Below, one piece after another: positions 7,727 to 19,691 of a stretch of 64,000 nucleotides of DNA (within the stretch, counting starts at the first letter, position 1; every line of letters starts with the position of its first letter). The stretch is from Mucilaginibacter rubeus (GTDB lineage Bacteria > Bacteroidota > Bacteroidia > Sphingobacteriales > Sphingobacteriaceae). The position numbers were made by a program, and so were the translations under genes. Below the pieces are notes generated by a model. That model saw only the letters and a list, made by a program, of their open reading frames with translations, did not search any database and was not told where the DNA came from. The stretch covers positions 3,100,001 to 3,164,000 of the forward strand of contig NZ_CP043450.1 of the NCBI RefSeq assembly GCF_003286415.2, read 5' to 3'.

Positions 7727-8527
7727 TTATAGTTTTTGTGCTTTTAAAGGAATTTGTTTGTTCACGTAATCCATACCCTGCTGAAAAGTCGGGATCCAGA
7801 TCTCTTTCCGGTTAGCTTTCAGGTACCTGATAAGCTCATTATGGGCTTCGGCAGAGATGGTGATATAATCGCCGCCTACGCCATGAATCATTATTATACC
7901 CAAACCACCGCTTTGCTGCACTTTTTTTACAAAAGCAATAAGCTGAGCCCCGGTCTCGCCACCTTCTAATCCATAAGAAGGTACGCGAAAAGGATCAAGA
8001 TGATTAAAATCAGTTATAAAAGCTGTTGAGTCGCCACCGTCCCGGGCATATTTAACCAAAGTATACTTCCGCAGAGAATCTACATAATCCTTCCCACCCG
8101 CAATAGTTTCGGCACATGGATAGGCGAATGTCCGTTTGGTTTTTCCGTCTACAGCGTATAAAAACCTGTCCATTACCTCAATCTCCCGAATGATCTGGTA
8201 AGCGGTATAATGATCAGAAGGAACAGGGTTGTCATCCGTTCCTGCGCAAGGGTGAAACACAGTGTGGTTACCCAACTCATAGCCCTTTTTAGCAAGGTTT
8301 CGCCATTGGGGTATCGACGTACTGTCGATATCACTTGTCAGGAAGAAAGTAGCTGTCAATTTCTCTTTTTTAAGTTCAGGTACAGCATTTTTCAATTGCG
8401 AGGGCAAAGCATCATCATAAGTAAGGATGATGGTTGCCTTTTTGCCATCCGGCCATGTTATTGATTGCTGTGCATGTGCAATTGCAAGCGTAGCAAGAAA
8501 AAGAAAAGTAAAAAATATTGTTTTCAT
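7727..8527 (-). CDS. Secreted polysaccharide deacetylase family protein
   Basis: A 266-residue NodB-fold carbohydrate esterase with a signal peptide ending near AHAQ. Motif 1 is ILTYDDALPSQL with the catalytic-base/metal aspartates, motif 2 is GNHTVFHPC giving the H-x3-H metal ligands, and TFAYPCAETIAGG matches the R/PY region. A late histidine (IMIHGVGGDY) completes the site. Enzymes of this family remove acetyl groups from chitin, peptidoglycan or xylan; the neighbours do not settle which. It is the first gene of the deacetylase-phosphoesterase-peroxidase operon. Confidence 0.9.
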   Translation of the reverse strand: MKTIFFTFLFLATLAIAHAQQSITWPDGKKATIILTYDDALPSQLKNAVPELKKEKLTATFFLTSDIDSTSIPQWRNLAKKGYELGNHTVFHPCAGTDDNPVPSDHYTAYQIIREIEVMDRFLYAVDGKTKRTFAYPCAETIAGGKDYVDSLRKYTLVKYARDGGDSTAFITDFNHLDPFRVPSYGLEGGETGAQLIAFVKKVQQSGGLGIIMIHGVGGDYITISAEAHNELIRYLKANRKEIWIPTFQQGMDYVNKQIPLKAQKL

Positions 8528-8633
8528 GTAGTAAGCTTTTAAAAATCAATTTTTTGCAAACAGAAAAAGCATTGCTGTGGTATCGCCACAACATGTACAA
8601 TCTGATAAGCAGGCAATAATCATAAGCTAATAA

Positions 8634-9005
8634 TCAGATACGAAAACAGGATAAGAAATTTAAAAGATATTTTCCTGGCCTAACGAGCAATGTAAACTGC
8701 GCTCTGTTAACGGAGATGTTTGAATTAAAATAAGAAGCTGATACTAAGTTGCGGAGACGCAAAAATGGAACCGGCTTTACCGGGACTTTAAAATTAATCT
8801 TCCTGGTTTGGATTTCGACCGCTGAGTTTTCAGAATGCTCATAGTGATCATCCTTCTTCTTAATCAGTCGTTGTAGCAGGATGGTTTTAACAGGATTCTT
8901 GCCTTTGTTTTCATAACCTGTTAGTTGGTAAACCAGATAAGGCCGGATCAGAAGCATGAGCACTCCGATACTCAATATCAAGATATTTACCGTTTTCCTG
9001 CTCAT
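8634..9005 (-). CDS. Hypothetical membrane-anchored protein
   Basis: A 123-residue basic protein with one N-terminal hydrophobic segment (about residues 7-24, NILILSIGVLMLLIRPYLVY), then a Lys/Arg-rich, probably periplasmic or loosely folded region. No known domain is recognised. It lies 106 bp upstream of the deacetylase gene on the same strand. It could be a real small gene or a chance frame; the start codon, hydrophobic N-terminus and lack of an overlapping gene favour the former. Confidence 0.5.
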   Translation of the reverse strand: MSRKTVNILILSIGVLMLLIRPYLVYQLTGYENKGKNPVKTILLQRLIKKKDDHYEHSENSAVEIQTRKINFKVPVKPVPFLRLRNLVSASYFNSNISVNRAQFTLLVRPGKYLLNFLSCFRI

Positions 9006-9094
9006 TTAGATTGATGTTCATGAAAGAACGCACAATATTAAGGCATGTTGCCGACAAATCAAAAACAGTTCTCCGGTAAAATCAGGCACTATTA

Positions 9095-9154
9095 ACTTTT
9101 CAAGGCCACAATCTCGTTACCAAATACAATAACGGGGCTATGGCCTTGAAAAGT
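9095..9154 (-). terminator. Long hairpin downstream of the GH92 gene
   Basis: ACTTTTCAAGGCCA (9095-9108) and its exact complement at 9141-9154 form a 14-bp stem. An inner CGTTA/TAACG pairing shortens the 32-nt loop. It starts 8 bp after the GH92 stop. The T-run lies on the plus-strand side (9157-9163), so it is not a textbook intrinsic terminator for the minus-strand gene, but it probably ends or stabilises that mRNA. Confidence 0.5.
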
Positions 9155-9161
9155 CGTTTTT

Positions 9162-11318
9162 TTAGTTTGTAGCTATTGATATTTTACCGCCTGTTTTAAA
9201 CAAATCATGCGATACAAAATATCCGTTATTAACCTTTCCGTTTACTTTTACCGAGGTAACAGCCCTGCCTTTTCCCGGTTTGCTGATAGTTAAAGTTTTG
9301 CCGTTGCTGGTAGTCCATTTCACTTCATCAAACAACGGGGCGGTGACAATATATTTTGGATCGGTTGCCGAAAACGGATATAAACCCAATGCGCTGAAAA
9401 CATACCACGACGACATTTCACCGGCATCGTCCATCCCGCTGAGTTCCAGTCCTTCGTCGCCAATGCCATAAAGGTTGTTCAAAATATGATCGAGTATTTT
9501 TTGGGATTTTGCCGGCTTATTAATAAAAATATAAGCGAACGGCGCCTCATGATCGGGTTGGTTACCCTGGCAATACTGACCTATCATAGTTTCTACGTTT
9601 CGGGCAATATAATTAGGGTTCCATGGCAGGGTAAATAACGAATCAAGCTTTGATTCGAATCCTTTTGGCCCGCCGTAAAGTTTGATCAGACCGGGCATAT
9701 CATGCGGCGCGAAGAACGATACCTGCCAGGCATTAGCTTCGCGGTACATGTATTCATAATACGGATGCTGAGGGTCAAAGTTCCTGATCCATTCACCGTT
9801 TTCCAACCTACCCCGCATAAACCGTGTAGATGGGTCAAACATGTTTTTATAGTTTTTTGAACGCGCCATCAAAATGCGGTAATTAGCGGTATCACCTAAT
9901 TTTTTGGCTATCTGTGCTACCGAATAATCATCGTATGAGTATTCCAGTGTTTTTGAAACTCCTGCTTTGGCTTTGGTTTCCACCTCGGGTTTGGCAATAT
10001 CCGGATCAGAGATATAACCTTTCTGAATATATTCAGTAATGTACGGACGCGCACCGCCTTCAACATTGGCGTTTCTTAGCAACAATTTATAAGTGCCTTC
10101 AACATCAAAATTATCAATTCTCCTCAGGTAAGCTCCCGCGATGGACGAAGCACCGTGATCACCGTGGAAAAACGTAGGGATGAAACCGGTTTTATCGCCA
10201 ACATCCTTTAATGATTTAATAACATCAAGCGTTACATCAGGCGAGATCAACCCAAGCAGCACATCTTTATTCCGGTAAGTATCCCATAACGATGGTTCTG
10301 TATAGTACCTCGCCCCTGTTTTCACTACGTTTCTTTTGGCATCGGTAAACTCGCCGTTTACGTCGCTGCGTAATGCAGGCCACAAAAAAGAACGGTACAG
10401 GCAGGAATAAAACATGCGTTTTTGTTTCTCGGTTCCGCCTTTAACTTGTATGTTAGCCAAGAGCTTTTCCCAGGTCTGTGTCGCCTCATTACGAATAGCA
10501 TCAAAGCTTTTACTGCCTATCTCTTTCTCCAGGTTCTCTTTAGCGTTTTTCTCGCTTACAAATGAGAGCCCGATTTTAAGTTCAACAGGGGTTGAACCTC
10601 CATCAGCTAAATACAGCATCGCATATCCGCTACGTTGCCCTTCCTCGGTTTTTTCTAATTTGTTTATTTTGGTGTTTAGTTCGGCATAAAAATAAACGTT
10701 TTCGCCGCCCTGAAAACCTTGTACGGCGTTCGGGCCTACCTGTTCTATACGCCAGGTTGATACCCTGCTGTTGGCTTTGCCCAGATCAAAAAGAATTTGC
10801 CTGTTGATGTTATTCTTAAACTCATATTTATGGTAACCGCTCCTTAGGGTCGAGGTCAGGCTCACATTTACCTGGTAATCTTCAAGATATACCTGGTAAA
10901 ACCCCGGTGCCGAGCTTTCTTTTTTATGCGAAAACCTTGAGCCGAATTTGTTTCCCTGCGGATTTGATACTGGCAGAATAGGAATATTACACAAATTCCA
11001 ATGCCCTTTATTGGTATGCGTAAAGCCATAAATAACCGAGTCCTCATACTGATAACCCGCCCCAGAGCCATAGGCAGTCATAGGACTTAATTGGACCATA
11101 GCATTAGGCAATGAGCTGCCCGGAAAAGTAAGCCCGGCCCATGACCGCCATCCTTTGGGCAATTCATAACCCAGAATTTTAGGATCATTGAGCGGTGCGG
11201 TACCTATAAAAGTATTTACATACTTAGTATACACCGGTTGGGTTTGGGCATTTACCGTGTTTGCTTTGGAAATAATTAATAACGTTAAACTGAACAGGAT
11301 TTTAATTGGTTTATTCAT
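9162..11318 (-). CDS. Glycoside hydrolase family 92 (alpha-mannosidase-like)
   Basis: A 718-residue secreted exo-acting enzyme with a signal peptide ending near VNAQ. GH92 enzymes are calcium-dependent inverting alpha-mannosidases that trim N-glycan or yeast mannan. The N-terminal beta-sandwich starts with YVNTFIGTAPLND and GYQYEDSVIYGFTHTNKGHW. The (alpha/alpha)6 catalytic domain has LWDTYRNKDVLLGLI, QGNQPDHEAPFAYIF and, near the C-terminus, SGMDDAGEMSSWYVFSALG, whose aspartates match the catalytic-base region of the family (usual form GNDDCGQMSAW). The DDAGE variant is a small departure. It is transcribed alone, divergent from the FG-GAP lipoprotein gene. Confidence 0.92.
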   Translation of the reverse strand: MNKPIKILFSLTLLIISKANTVNAQTQPVYTKYVNTFIGTAPLNDPKILGYELPKGWRSWAGLTFPGSSLPNAMVQLSPMTAYGSGAGYQYEDSVIYGFTHTNKGHWNLCNIPILPVSNPQGNKFGSRFSHKKESSAPGFYQVYLEDYQVNVSLTSTLRSGYHKYEFKNNINRQILFDLGKANSRVSTWRIEQVGPNAVQGFQGGENVYFYAELNTKINKLEKTEEGQRSGYAMLYLADGGSTPVELKIGLSFVSEKNAKENLEKEIGSKSFDAIRNEATQTWEKLLANIQVKGGTEKQKRMFYSCLYRSFLWPALRSDVNGEFTDAKRNVVKTGARYYTEPSLWDTYRNKDVLLGLISPDVTLDVIKSLKDVGDKTGFIPTFFHGDHGASSIAGAYLRRIDNFDVEGTYKLLLRNANVEGGARPYITEYIQKGYISDPDIAKPEVETKAKAGVSKTLEYSYDDYSVAQIAKKLGDTANYRILMARSKNYKNMFDPSTRFMRGRLENGEWIRNFDPQHPYYEYMYREANAWQVSFFAPHDMPGLIKLYGGPKGFESKLDSLFTLPWNPNYIARNVETMIGQYCQGNQPDHEAPFAYIFINKPAKSQKILDHILNNLYGIGDEGLELSGMDDAGEMSSWYVFSALGLYPFSATDPKYIVTAPLFDEVKWTTSNGKTLTISKPGKGRAVTSVKVNGKVNNGYFVSHDLFKTGGKISIATN

Positions 11319-11643
11319 TGATAGGTTTAATTAGCGTTTTAATTGAGTTGCTAAATTGATTTAGGACATCGCCAAATTATACATATTTATTTATCTGTCA
11401 TCCTTTTTTTATAAAATTGATCGGCGATTGCTTATAAGCCCTCTTCAAAAACTAAATAACCTTAGTTTTAATTAATGTACAATAGCGCGCAATTCTTCTT
11501 GAAGAGCGCCAAGCGTGAAGATTAAATGAATCTCTTAAAAGTATTTCAGAACTAATCTCCCAGCCTATATAAAACTCCGAATAATTGTTATCTTGACAAC
11601 AAATTTAACGGCCCCCAATTGCCGTAACCATAGTTAAACCAAA
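11319..11643. other. Divergent intergenic region, GH92 / FG-GAP gene
   Basis: This 325-bp AT-rich stretch separates two divergent genes and must hold both promoters. I see no convincing gene, RNA or strong palindrome in it. TTATCTTGAC near 11588 is only a partial match to a -7 box. Confidence 0.5.
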
Positions 11644-14600
11644 ATGAAGATATTCCGGCGCTCTCTATCTCTTAAAAAGCAAAAAAACAGAACTTTTTTA
11701 ATATTTGGGGGATTGTGTACCCTTGTAATGTCCGCCGGATGTAGCCATGAGCCTGGCACCGATTCTACCCAACCACTGTTTAAACTGCTCCCGCAGGAGC
11801 AAACGCACATTGACTTTGCCAATACTTTAACCGAGGGCCTTAATACCAACGTGTTGATGTATGAGTATTTTTATAATGGCGGCGGTGTTGCCACCGGCGA
11901 CTTGAATGGCGACGGCTTACCCGATGTTTATTTTACCGGCAACATGACCGATAATAAACTATACCTGAACCAGGGCCACATGCAGTTCAAGGATATTACT
12001 GCCGAAGCCGGTGTGGCTGGTCGCCCCGGTCCGTGGAAAACAGGAGTAACCATGGCCGATGTTAACGGCGATGGCAAGCTCGACCTATACCTTTGCTATT
12101 CGGGAAAAGTAAGGGCCGAAAAACGAATTAACCAGCTATTTATAAACCAGGGTAACGATGCCAATGGCAATCCCATATTTAAAGACATGACTGCCGATTA
12201 TGGCCTTGATTTCCCATCATTCAGTACGCAAGCCTACTTTTTTGATTACGACCGCGACGGCGACCTGGACTTGTTACTGGTTAACCATAACCCGGCGCGG
12301 ATCAGTATCATCGATGATATTTATGTTAAGGATGTATCTGCTAAAAGGGATGCCGAATCGGGGATTCGCCTTTTAAGAAATGACAATAACCGTTTTACGG
12401 ATATCACTACTAACGCCGGGATTATCAATAATCCTTTATCCTACGGTCTGGCTGCTGGCATTGCCGACATCAACGGCGATGGATGGCCGGATATTTATGT
12501 ATCCAATGATTACAGCGTACCCGACAGGTTGTATATCAACAATACCAGGGGCGCGTTTACCGATGAATTACAGAAGCAGATCGGGCATACTTCATTTTAC
12601 TCGATGGGTAATGACGTTACCGATATCAACAACGATGGCAAACCGGATATTTACACGCTGGACATGCTGCCTGAAGATAACAAGCGCCAAAAACTGCTGT
12701 TCGGTATTGACAACTATGAAGCGTTCGACTTAAACCTGCGGGTTGGCTTTTATTACCAGTACATGCGCAACATGATGCAGATCAACAACGGTGATAATAC
12801 CTTCAGCGAGGTTGGTCAGTTGGCTGGTGTTTCCAATACCGACTGGAGCTGGTCGCCACTCTTTGCCGATTATGACAACGATGGCTGGAAAGACCTGTTT
12901 GTAAGCAACGGCTACACACGTGATTATACCAACATGGACTTTTTAAAGTTTATGGGCGATAACCTGAAAGACAGGCGCGTTATGCGTCAAGACCTGTTAA
13001 ATATTGTAAACCAAATGCCGTCATCGCAGGTTAAAAGCTACCTGTTTAAAAATAACGGCAATACTACTTTTACAAATATCAGCCAGCAATGGGGAATAAC
13101 GCTGCCATCAAACAGTAATGGTGCCGCCTACGTGGATCTGGATAATGATGGTGATCTTGACCTGGTAGTGAACAATATCAATCAACCTGCCTTTGTTTAT
13201 GAAAACCAGGCAGCCAAACAAAACAGCAACCACTATTTAGCTATCAGCCTGAAAGGTGCAGGCGGTAACACACAAGGTATTGGTGCTAAAGTTTCCATAT
13301 ACAATGGCGGCAAACGGCAGTACCTTGAGCAAATGCCGACACGTGGTTTCCAGTCGAGCGTATCTCCTGTATTGCATTTTGGTTTGGGCAAGGATAAACA
13401 GATAGATTCATTAAGGATTACCTGGCAGCGCGGCGGCTCACAACTGCTTACCAATGTAAAAGCCGATAAACAGATCACGTTGAACGAGCAAGATGCTAAA
13501 GGTACCAATCCAGCATCTCAACCTGTAAAACTGCTGTTTAAAGAAATCCCATCGCCTATAGCATCTGTCGAAAGCGATAATACCACCAATGATTTTAAAC
13601 GGCAACCGCTGCTGATTAACTCTATTTCATTCTCCGGCTCCGTTTTGGCCAAAGCCGATGTAAATGGCGACGGCTTGGAGGATGTGTATGTTGGCGGGCA
13701 TGACGACAAAGCAGGAGTTTTATACTTGCAGCAGAAGGATGGCAAATTTATAGCCAAGACAACGGCTGCTTTTGAAATCGATAAGAAAAGTACCGATGCC
13801 GCCGTTGTGTTCTTCGACGCGAATAATGACGGCAAACCCGACTTGTATGTTTGCTCGGGCGGATATGCCGACTATAAACCTGACGATGCTTTATTGCAGG
13901 ACAGGCTATACCTTAACGATGGCAAAGGAAACTTCACGAAAGCTAAAGACGCTCTGCCCAAAATGGCAAGCAGCAAAAGCTGCGTAAAAGTGGCTGATAT
14001 CAATGGCGATGGCTTTGCTGATCTTTTTGTAGGTGGCAGGGTAATTCCGGGGCAATATCCGGAAACACCCGAAAGCTATATTTTAATAAACGATGGCAAA
14101 GGGAAATTCAGTAATCAAACTGCTTCTTATAGTCCTACGCTGAAAAACATAGGCATGGTAACCGATGCTGCCTGGGTTGATATGAATGGCGATAAAAAGC
14201 CCGATTTAATAGTCGCCGGCGAATGGATGCCATTAACTGTTTTTGAAAACAGCAACGGCAAACTTACTGATGCCACCACAAAATACTTTGATAAAAAATA
14301 TACCGGCTGGTGGAACTGCATCCAGGTAAGTGATGTAAACCATGACGGTCATCCGGATATTGTTGCGGGAAACCTCGGGCTAAACACCCAATGCAAAGCC
14401 AGTGACACCGAGCCGGCGGAATTATTATACAAAGACTTTGATGACAATGGCTCGGTTGACCCTATTCTTTGCTTTTACATTCAGCACACGAGTTATCCTT
14501 ACGTAACCCGCGATGAAATGCTCGACCAAATGAGCATGATGCGTACCCGTTTCCCCGATTATAAAAGCTATGCCGACGCTACGGTGGATAAAATATTTAC

Positions 14601-14997
14601 CCCGGAAGAATTGCAGGGCGTAAAAAAACTGAGCGCCAATCATCTTGCTACTACCCTTTTTGTAAGCAACGGGCAGGGCAAACTGCATGAAGCTGCATTG
14701 CCAATCCAGGCTCAATACAGCCCGGTTTATACCATAACTACGCTTGACTATGACCATGACGGCAAAAACGACCTGTTACTTTGCGGTAATATGAACCATG
14801 CCCGCATTCGTTTTGGTAAGTACGATGCCAATTATGGCGTATTGCTTAAGGGTGATGGAAAAGGTGGTTATAGTTATGTTAACCAGCAGCAATCCGGCTT
14901 TAGCTTAAAAGGCGATGTAAGGGGCGTGCTGCCATTAAATGATGTACTGCTGTTCAGTATGGATAAGGGCAAACTGAAAGCTTATAAACCACAGTAA
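11644..14997 (+). CDS. FG-GAP/VCBS repeat lipoprotein with ASPIC/UnbV domain
   Basis: A 1117-residue surface or periplasmic lipoprotein: the basic N-terminus is followed by a hydrophobic stretch and lipobox SAGC. Two sets of FG-GAP-like repeats carry calcium-binding D-x-N/D-x-D-G loops (for example DLNGDGLPDVYF, DVNGDGKLDLYL, DVNGDGLEDVYV, DYDHDGKNDLLL), as in integrin-type beta-propellers. Between them (about residues 535-615) lies an ASPIC/UnbV domain ending GFQSSVSPVLHFGLGK and a WQRGGSQ element. It is followed after 7 bp by a haloperoxidase-like lipoprotein gene, so they are co-transcribed. The function is unknown; a binding or scaffolding role is likely. Confidence 0.92.
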   Translation: MKIFRRSLSLKKQKNRTFLIFGGLCTLVMSAGCSHEPGTDSTQPLFKLLPQEQTHIDFANTLTEGLNTNVLMYEYFYNGGGVATGDLNGDGLPDVYFTGNMTDNKLYLNQGHMQFKDITAEAGVAGRPGPWKTGVTMADVNGDGKLDLYLCYSGKVRAEKRINQLFINQGNDANGNPIFKDMTADYGLDFPSFSTQAYFFDYDRDGDLDLLLVNHNPARISIIDDIYVKDVSAKRDAESGIRLLRNDNNRFTDITTNAGIINNPLSYGLAAGIADINGDGWPDIYVSNDYSVPDRLYINNTRGAFTDELQKQIGHTSFYSMGNDVTDINNDGKPDIYTLDMLPEDNKRQKLLFGIDNYEAFDLNLRVGFYYQYMRNMMQINNGDNTFSEVGQLAGVSNTDWSWSPLFADYDNDGWKDLFVSNGYTRDYTNMDFLKFMGDNLKDRRVMRQDLLNIVNQMPSSQVKSYLFKNNGNTTFTNISQQWGITLPSNSNGAAYVDLDNDGDLDLVVNNINQPAFVYENQAAKQNSNHYLAISLKGAGGNTQGIGAKVSIYNGGKRQYLEQMPTRGFQSSVSPVLHFGLGKDKQIDSLRITWQRGGSQLLTNVKADKQITLNEQDAKGTNPASQPVKLLFKEIPSPIASVESDNTTNDFKRQPLLINSISFSGSVLAKADVNGDGLEDVYVGGHDDKAGVLYLQQKDGKFIAKTTAAFEIDKKSTDAAVVFFDANNDGKPDLYVCSGGYADYKPDDALLQDRLYLNDGKGNFTKAKDALPKMASSKSCVKVADINGDGFADLFVGGRVIPGQYPETPESYILINDGKGKFSNQTASYSPTLKNIGMVTDAAWVDMNGDKKPDLIVAGEWMPLTVFENSNGKLTDATTKYFDKKYTGWWNCIQVSDVNHDGHPDIVAGNLGLNTQCKASDTEPAELLYKDFDDNGSVDPILCFYIQHTSYPYVTRDEMLDQMSMMRTRFPDYKSYADATVDKIFTPEELQGVKKLSANHLATTLFVSNGQGKLHEAALPIQAQYSPVYTITTLDYDHDGKNDLLLCGNMNHARIRFGKYDANYGVLLKGDGKGGYSYVNQQQSGFSLKGDVRGVLPLNDVLLFSMDKGKLKAYKPQ

Positions 14998-15004
14998 TCA
15001 AATC

Positions 15005-16309
15005 ATGAAAAAATATCTATCTATAGCATTGCTTGGTTTATTTATAACAGGCTGCCATAAAACACCGCCTCAACCATTAGGGAACGGTGATGTTAGCAAG
15101 GTGATTGGTCAAATGGCCGATGTAATGATCCATGACGTTACCAATCCGCCTTTAGCATCACGCTTTTTTGCGTACACCTGTTTAGCGGGTTATGAAGTTT
15201 TATCACAAAACGACAAGCAGGTTAAAAGCATGCACGGTATCCTGAATGACTATCCTGCTATCGCTGCACCCAAACAAATTTCGGGCTATAACAGCCAGTT
15301 AAGCGCGATACTGGCTATGTATGAAACAGCCGGAAAACTTCAGCCGTCAGGTAGTTTAATGATTAAAAACGAAGGTGCCTTTTTGGACTCGTGCCGCAAA
15401 ATTGGCTTTAGCGATGAAATGATCGACAGTTCAAAAAGCTATGCCAAATTCATCAGCAAAAAGATCCTGGCTTATGCTAAAGCCGATGGGTACCGGAAGA
15501 TAAACAACTACCCGCGTTATAAACTTAAGCATACGCCCGGCAGCTGGGACCTCACCCCTCCTGCCTATATGCTGCCTGTTGAACCTTATTTTAATACGGT
15601 ACGTCCATTTACGCTCGATTCGGCGGCGCAATTTGTGCCCGATCCTCCTATTCCTTTTTCTACAGATAAAAACTCAACTTTTTATAAGTTTTTACAGTTA
15701 AGCTACGCTAAAAGTGGCGATGGCTTAAAGCAAGAGGAAAAAGACATTGCCAACTTCTGGGATTGTAACCCATTCGCCGTTCAAAATGACGGCCACATGC
15801 TTATCGGCCTCAAAAAAATCTCGCCGGGAGCGCATTGGATGGGCATTACCAACATTGCCTGCAAACAAACCAAAGCAAGCTTTTCAAAAGCTATTGAAGT
15901 AAATACCGTTGTTGCCATAGGCTTGACAGACGCGTTTATTTGCTGCTGGGATGATAAATACCGTACTAACCGCATCCGCCCGGAAACAGCTATTCGCCAA
16001 TACATCGATCCGCATTGGAAACCTTTACTACAAACACCTCCGTTTCCTGAGTACATTAGCGGCCATTCGGTAGTTTCATCGGCATCGGCAGTGATCCTTA
16101 CACACTATTTTGGTGATAATTTTAAGTATACCGATAATGTCGAGATCGGTTATGGCATACCGCCAAGACATTTTAGCTCCTTTACTCAGGCAGCTAAAGA
16201 GGCAGCTATATCCAGGTTTTGGGGCGGCATCCACTTTATGGATGCTATTGATAACGGCATTATCCAGGGAAATAAGGTAGGTAACAGGGTGCTTGACAAG
16301 TTAAAATAA
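15005..16309 (+). CDS. Vanadium-dependent haloperoxidase/PAP2-like lipoprotein
   Basis: A 434-residue protein with a lipoprotein signal (lipobox ITGC at residues 14-17). The C-terminal half has the vanadate/phosphate-binding pattern of the PAP2/haloperoxidase fold: NRIRPETAIR (about residue 320), the SGHS motif in PEYISGHSVVSSASA (about 350) and SRFWGGIHFMDAIDNG with the Arg and His of the active site (about 400). Such proteins are either vanadium haloperoxidases or acid phosphatases; sequence alone does not decide. It is 7 bp downstream of the FG-GAP lipoprotein gene, so both probably act together at the envelope. Confidence 0.88.
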   Translation: MKKYLSIALLGLFITGCHKTPPQPLGNGDVSKVIGQMADVMIHDVTNPPLASRFFAYTCLAGYEVLSQNDKQVKSMHGILNDYPAIAAPKQISGYNSQLSAILAMYETAGKLQPSGSLMIKNEGAFLDSCRKIGFSDEMIDSSKSYAKFISKKILAYAKADGYRKINNYPRYKLKHTPGSWDLTPPAYMLPVEPYFNTVRPFTLDSAAQFVPDPPIPFSTDKNSTFYKFLQLSYAKSGDGLKQEEKDIANFWDCNPFAVQNDGHMLIGLKKISPGAHWMGITNIACKQTKASFSKAIEVNTVVAIGLTDAFICCWDDKYRTNRIRPETAIRQYIDPHWKPLLQTPPFPEYISGHSVVSSASAVILTHYFGDNFKYTDNVEIGYGIPPRHFSSFTQAAKEAAISRFWGGIHFMDAIDNGIIQGNKVGNRVLDKLK

Positions 16310-16399
16310 AAAGGGGCATGAAATAAATATGTGTAAATGACAGTTGTTATGATCTAAATTTTATATTTCTTTGTCTTTGATCTGTTATATAAAGTTTAA

Positions 16400-19627
<3,228 letters not shown>

Positions 19628-19645
19628 TTAGCTTAAGCGATAAAC

Positions 19646-19680
19646 AAAAGGGCCAGCACAGTGTGCTGGCCCTTTTTTAT
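19646..19680. terminator. Bidirectional intrinsic terminator, GH2 / GH31
   Basis: AAAAGGGCCAGCAC (19646-19659) pairs perfectly with 19663-19676 around a 3-nt loop. The stem is GC-rich and flanked by A and T runs on both strands. It sits between two convergent genes and can end transcription from both. Confidence 0.9.
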
Positions 19681-19691
19681 TTGCGAAGATT

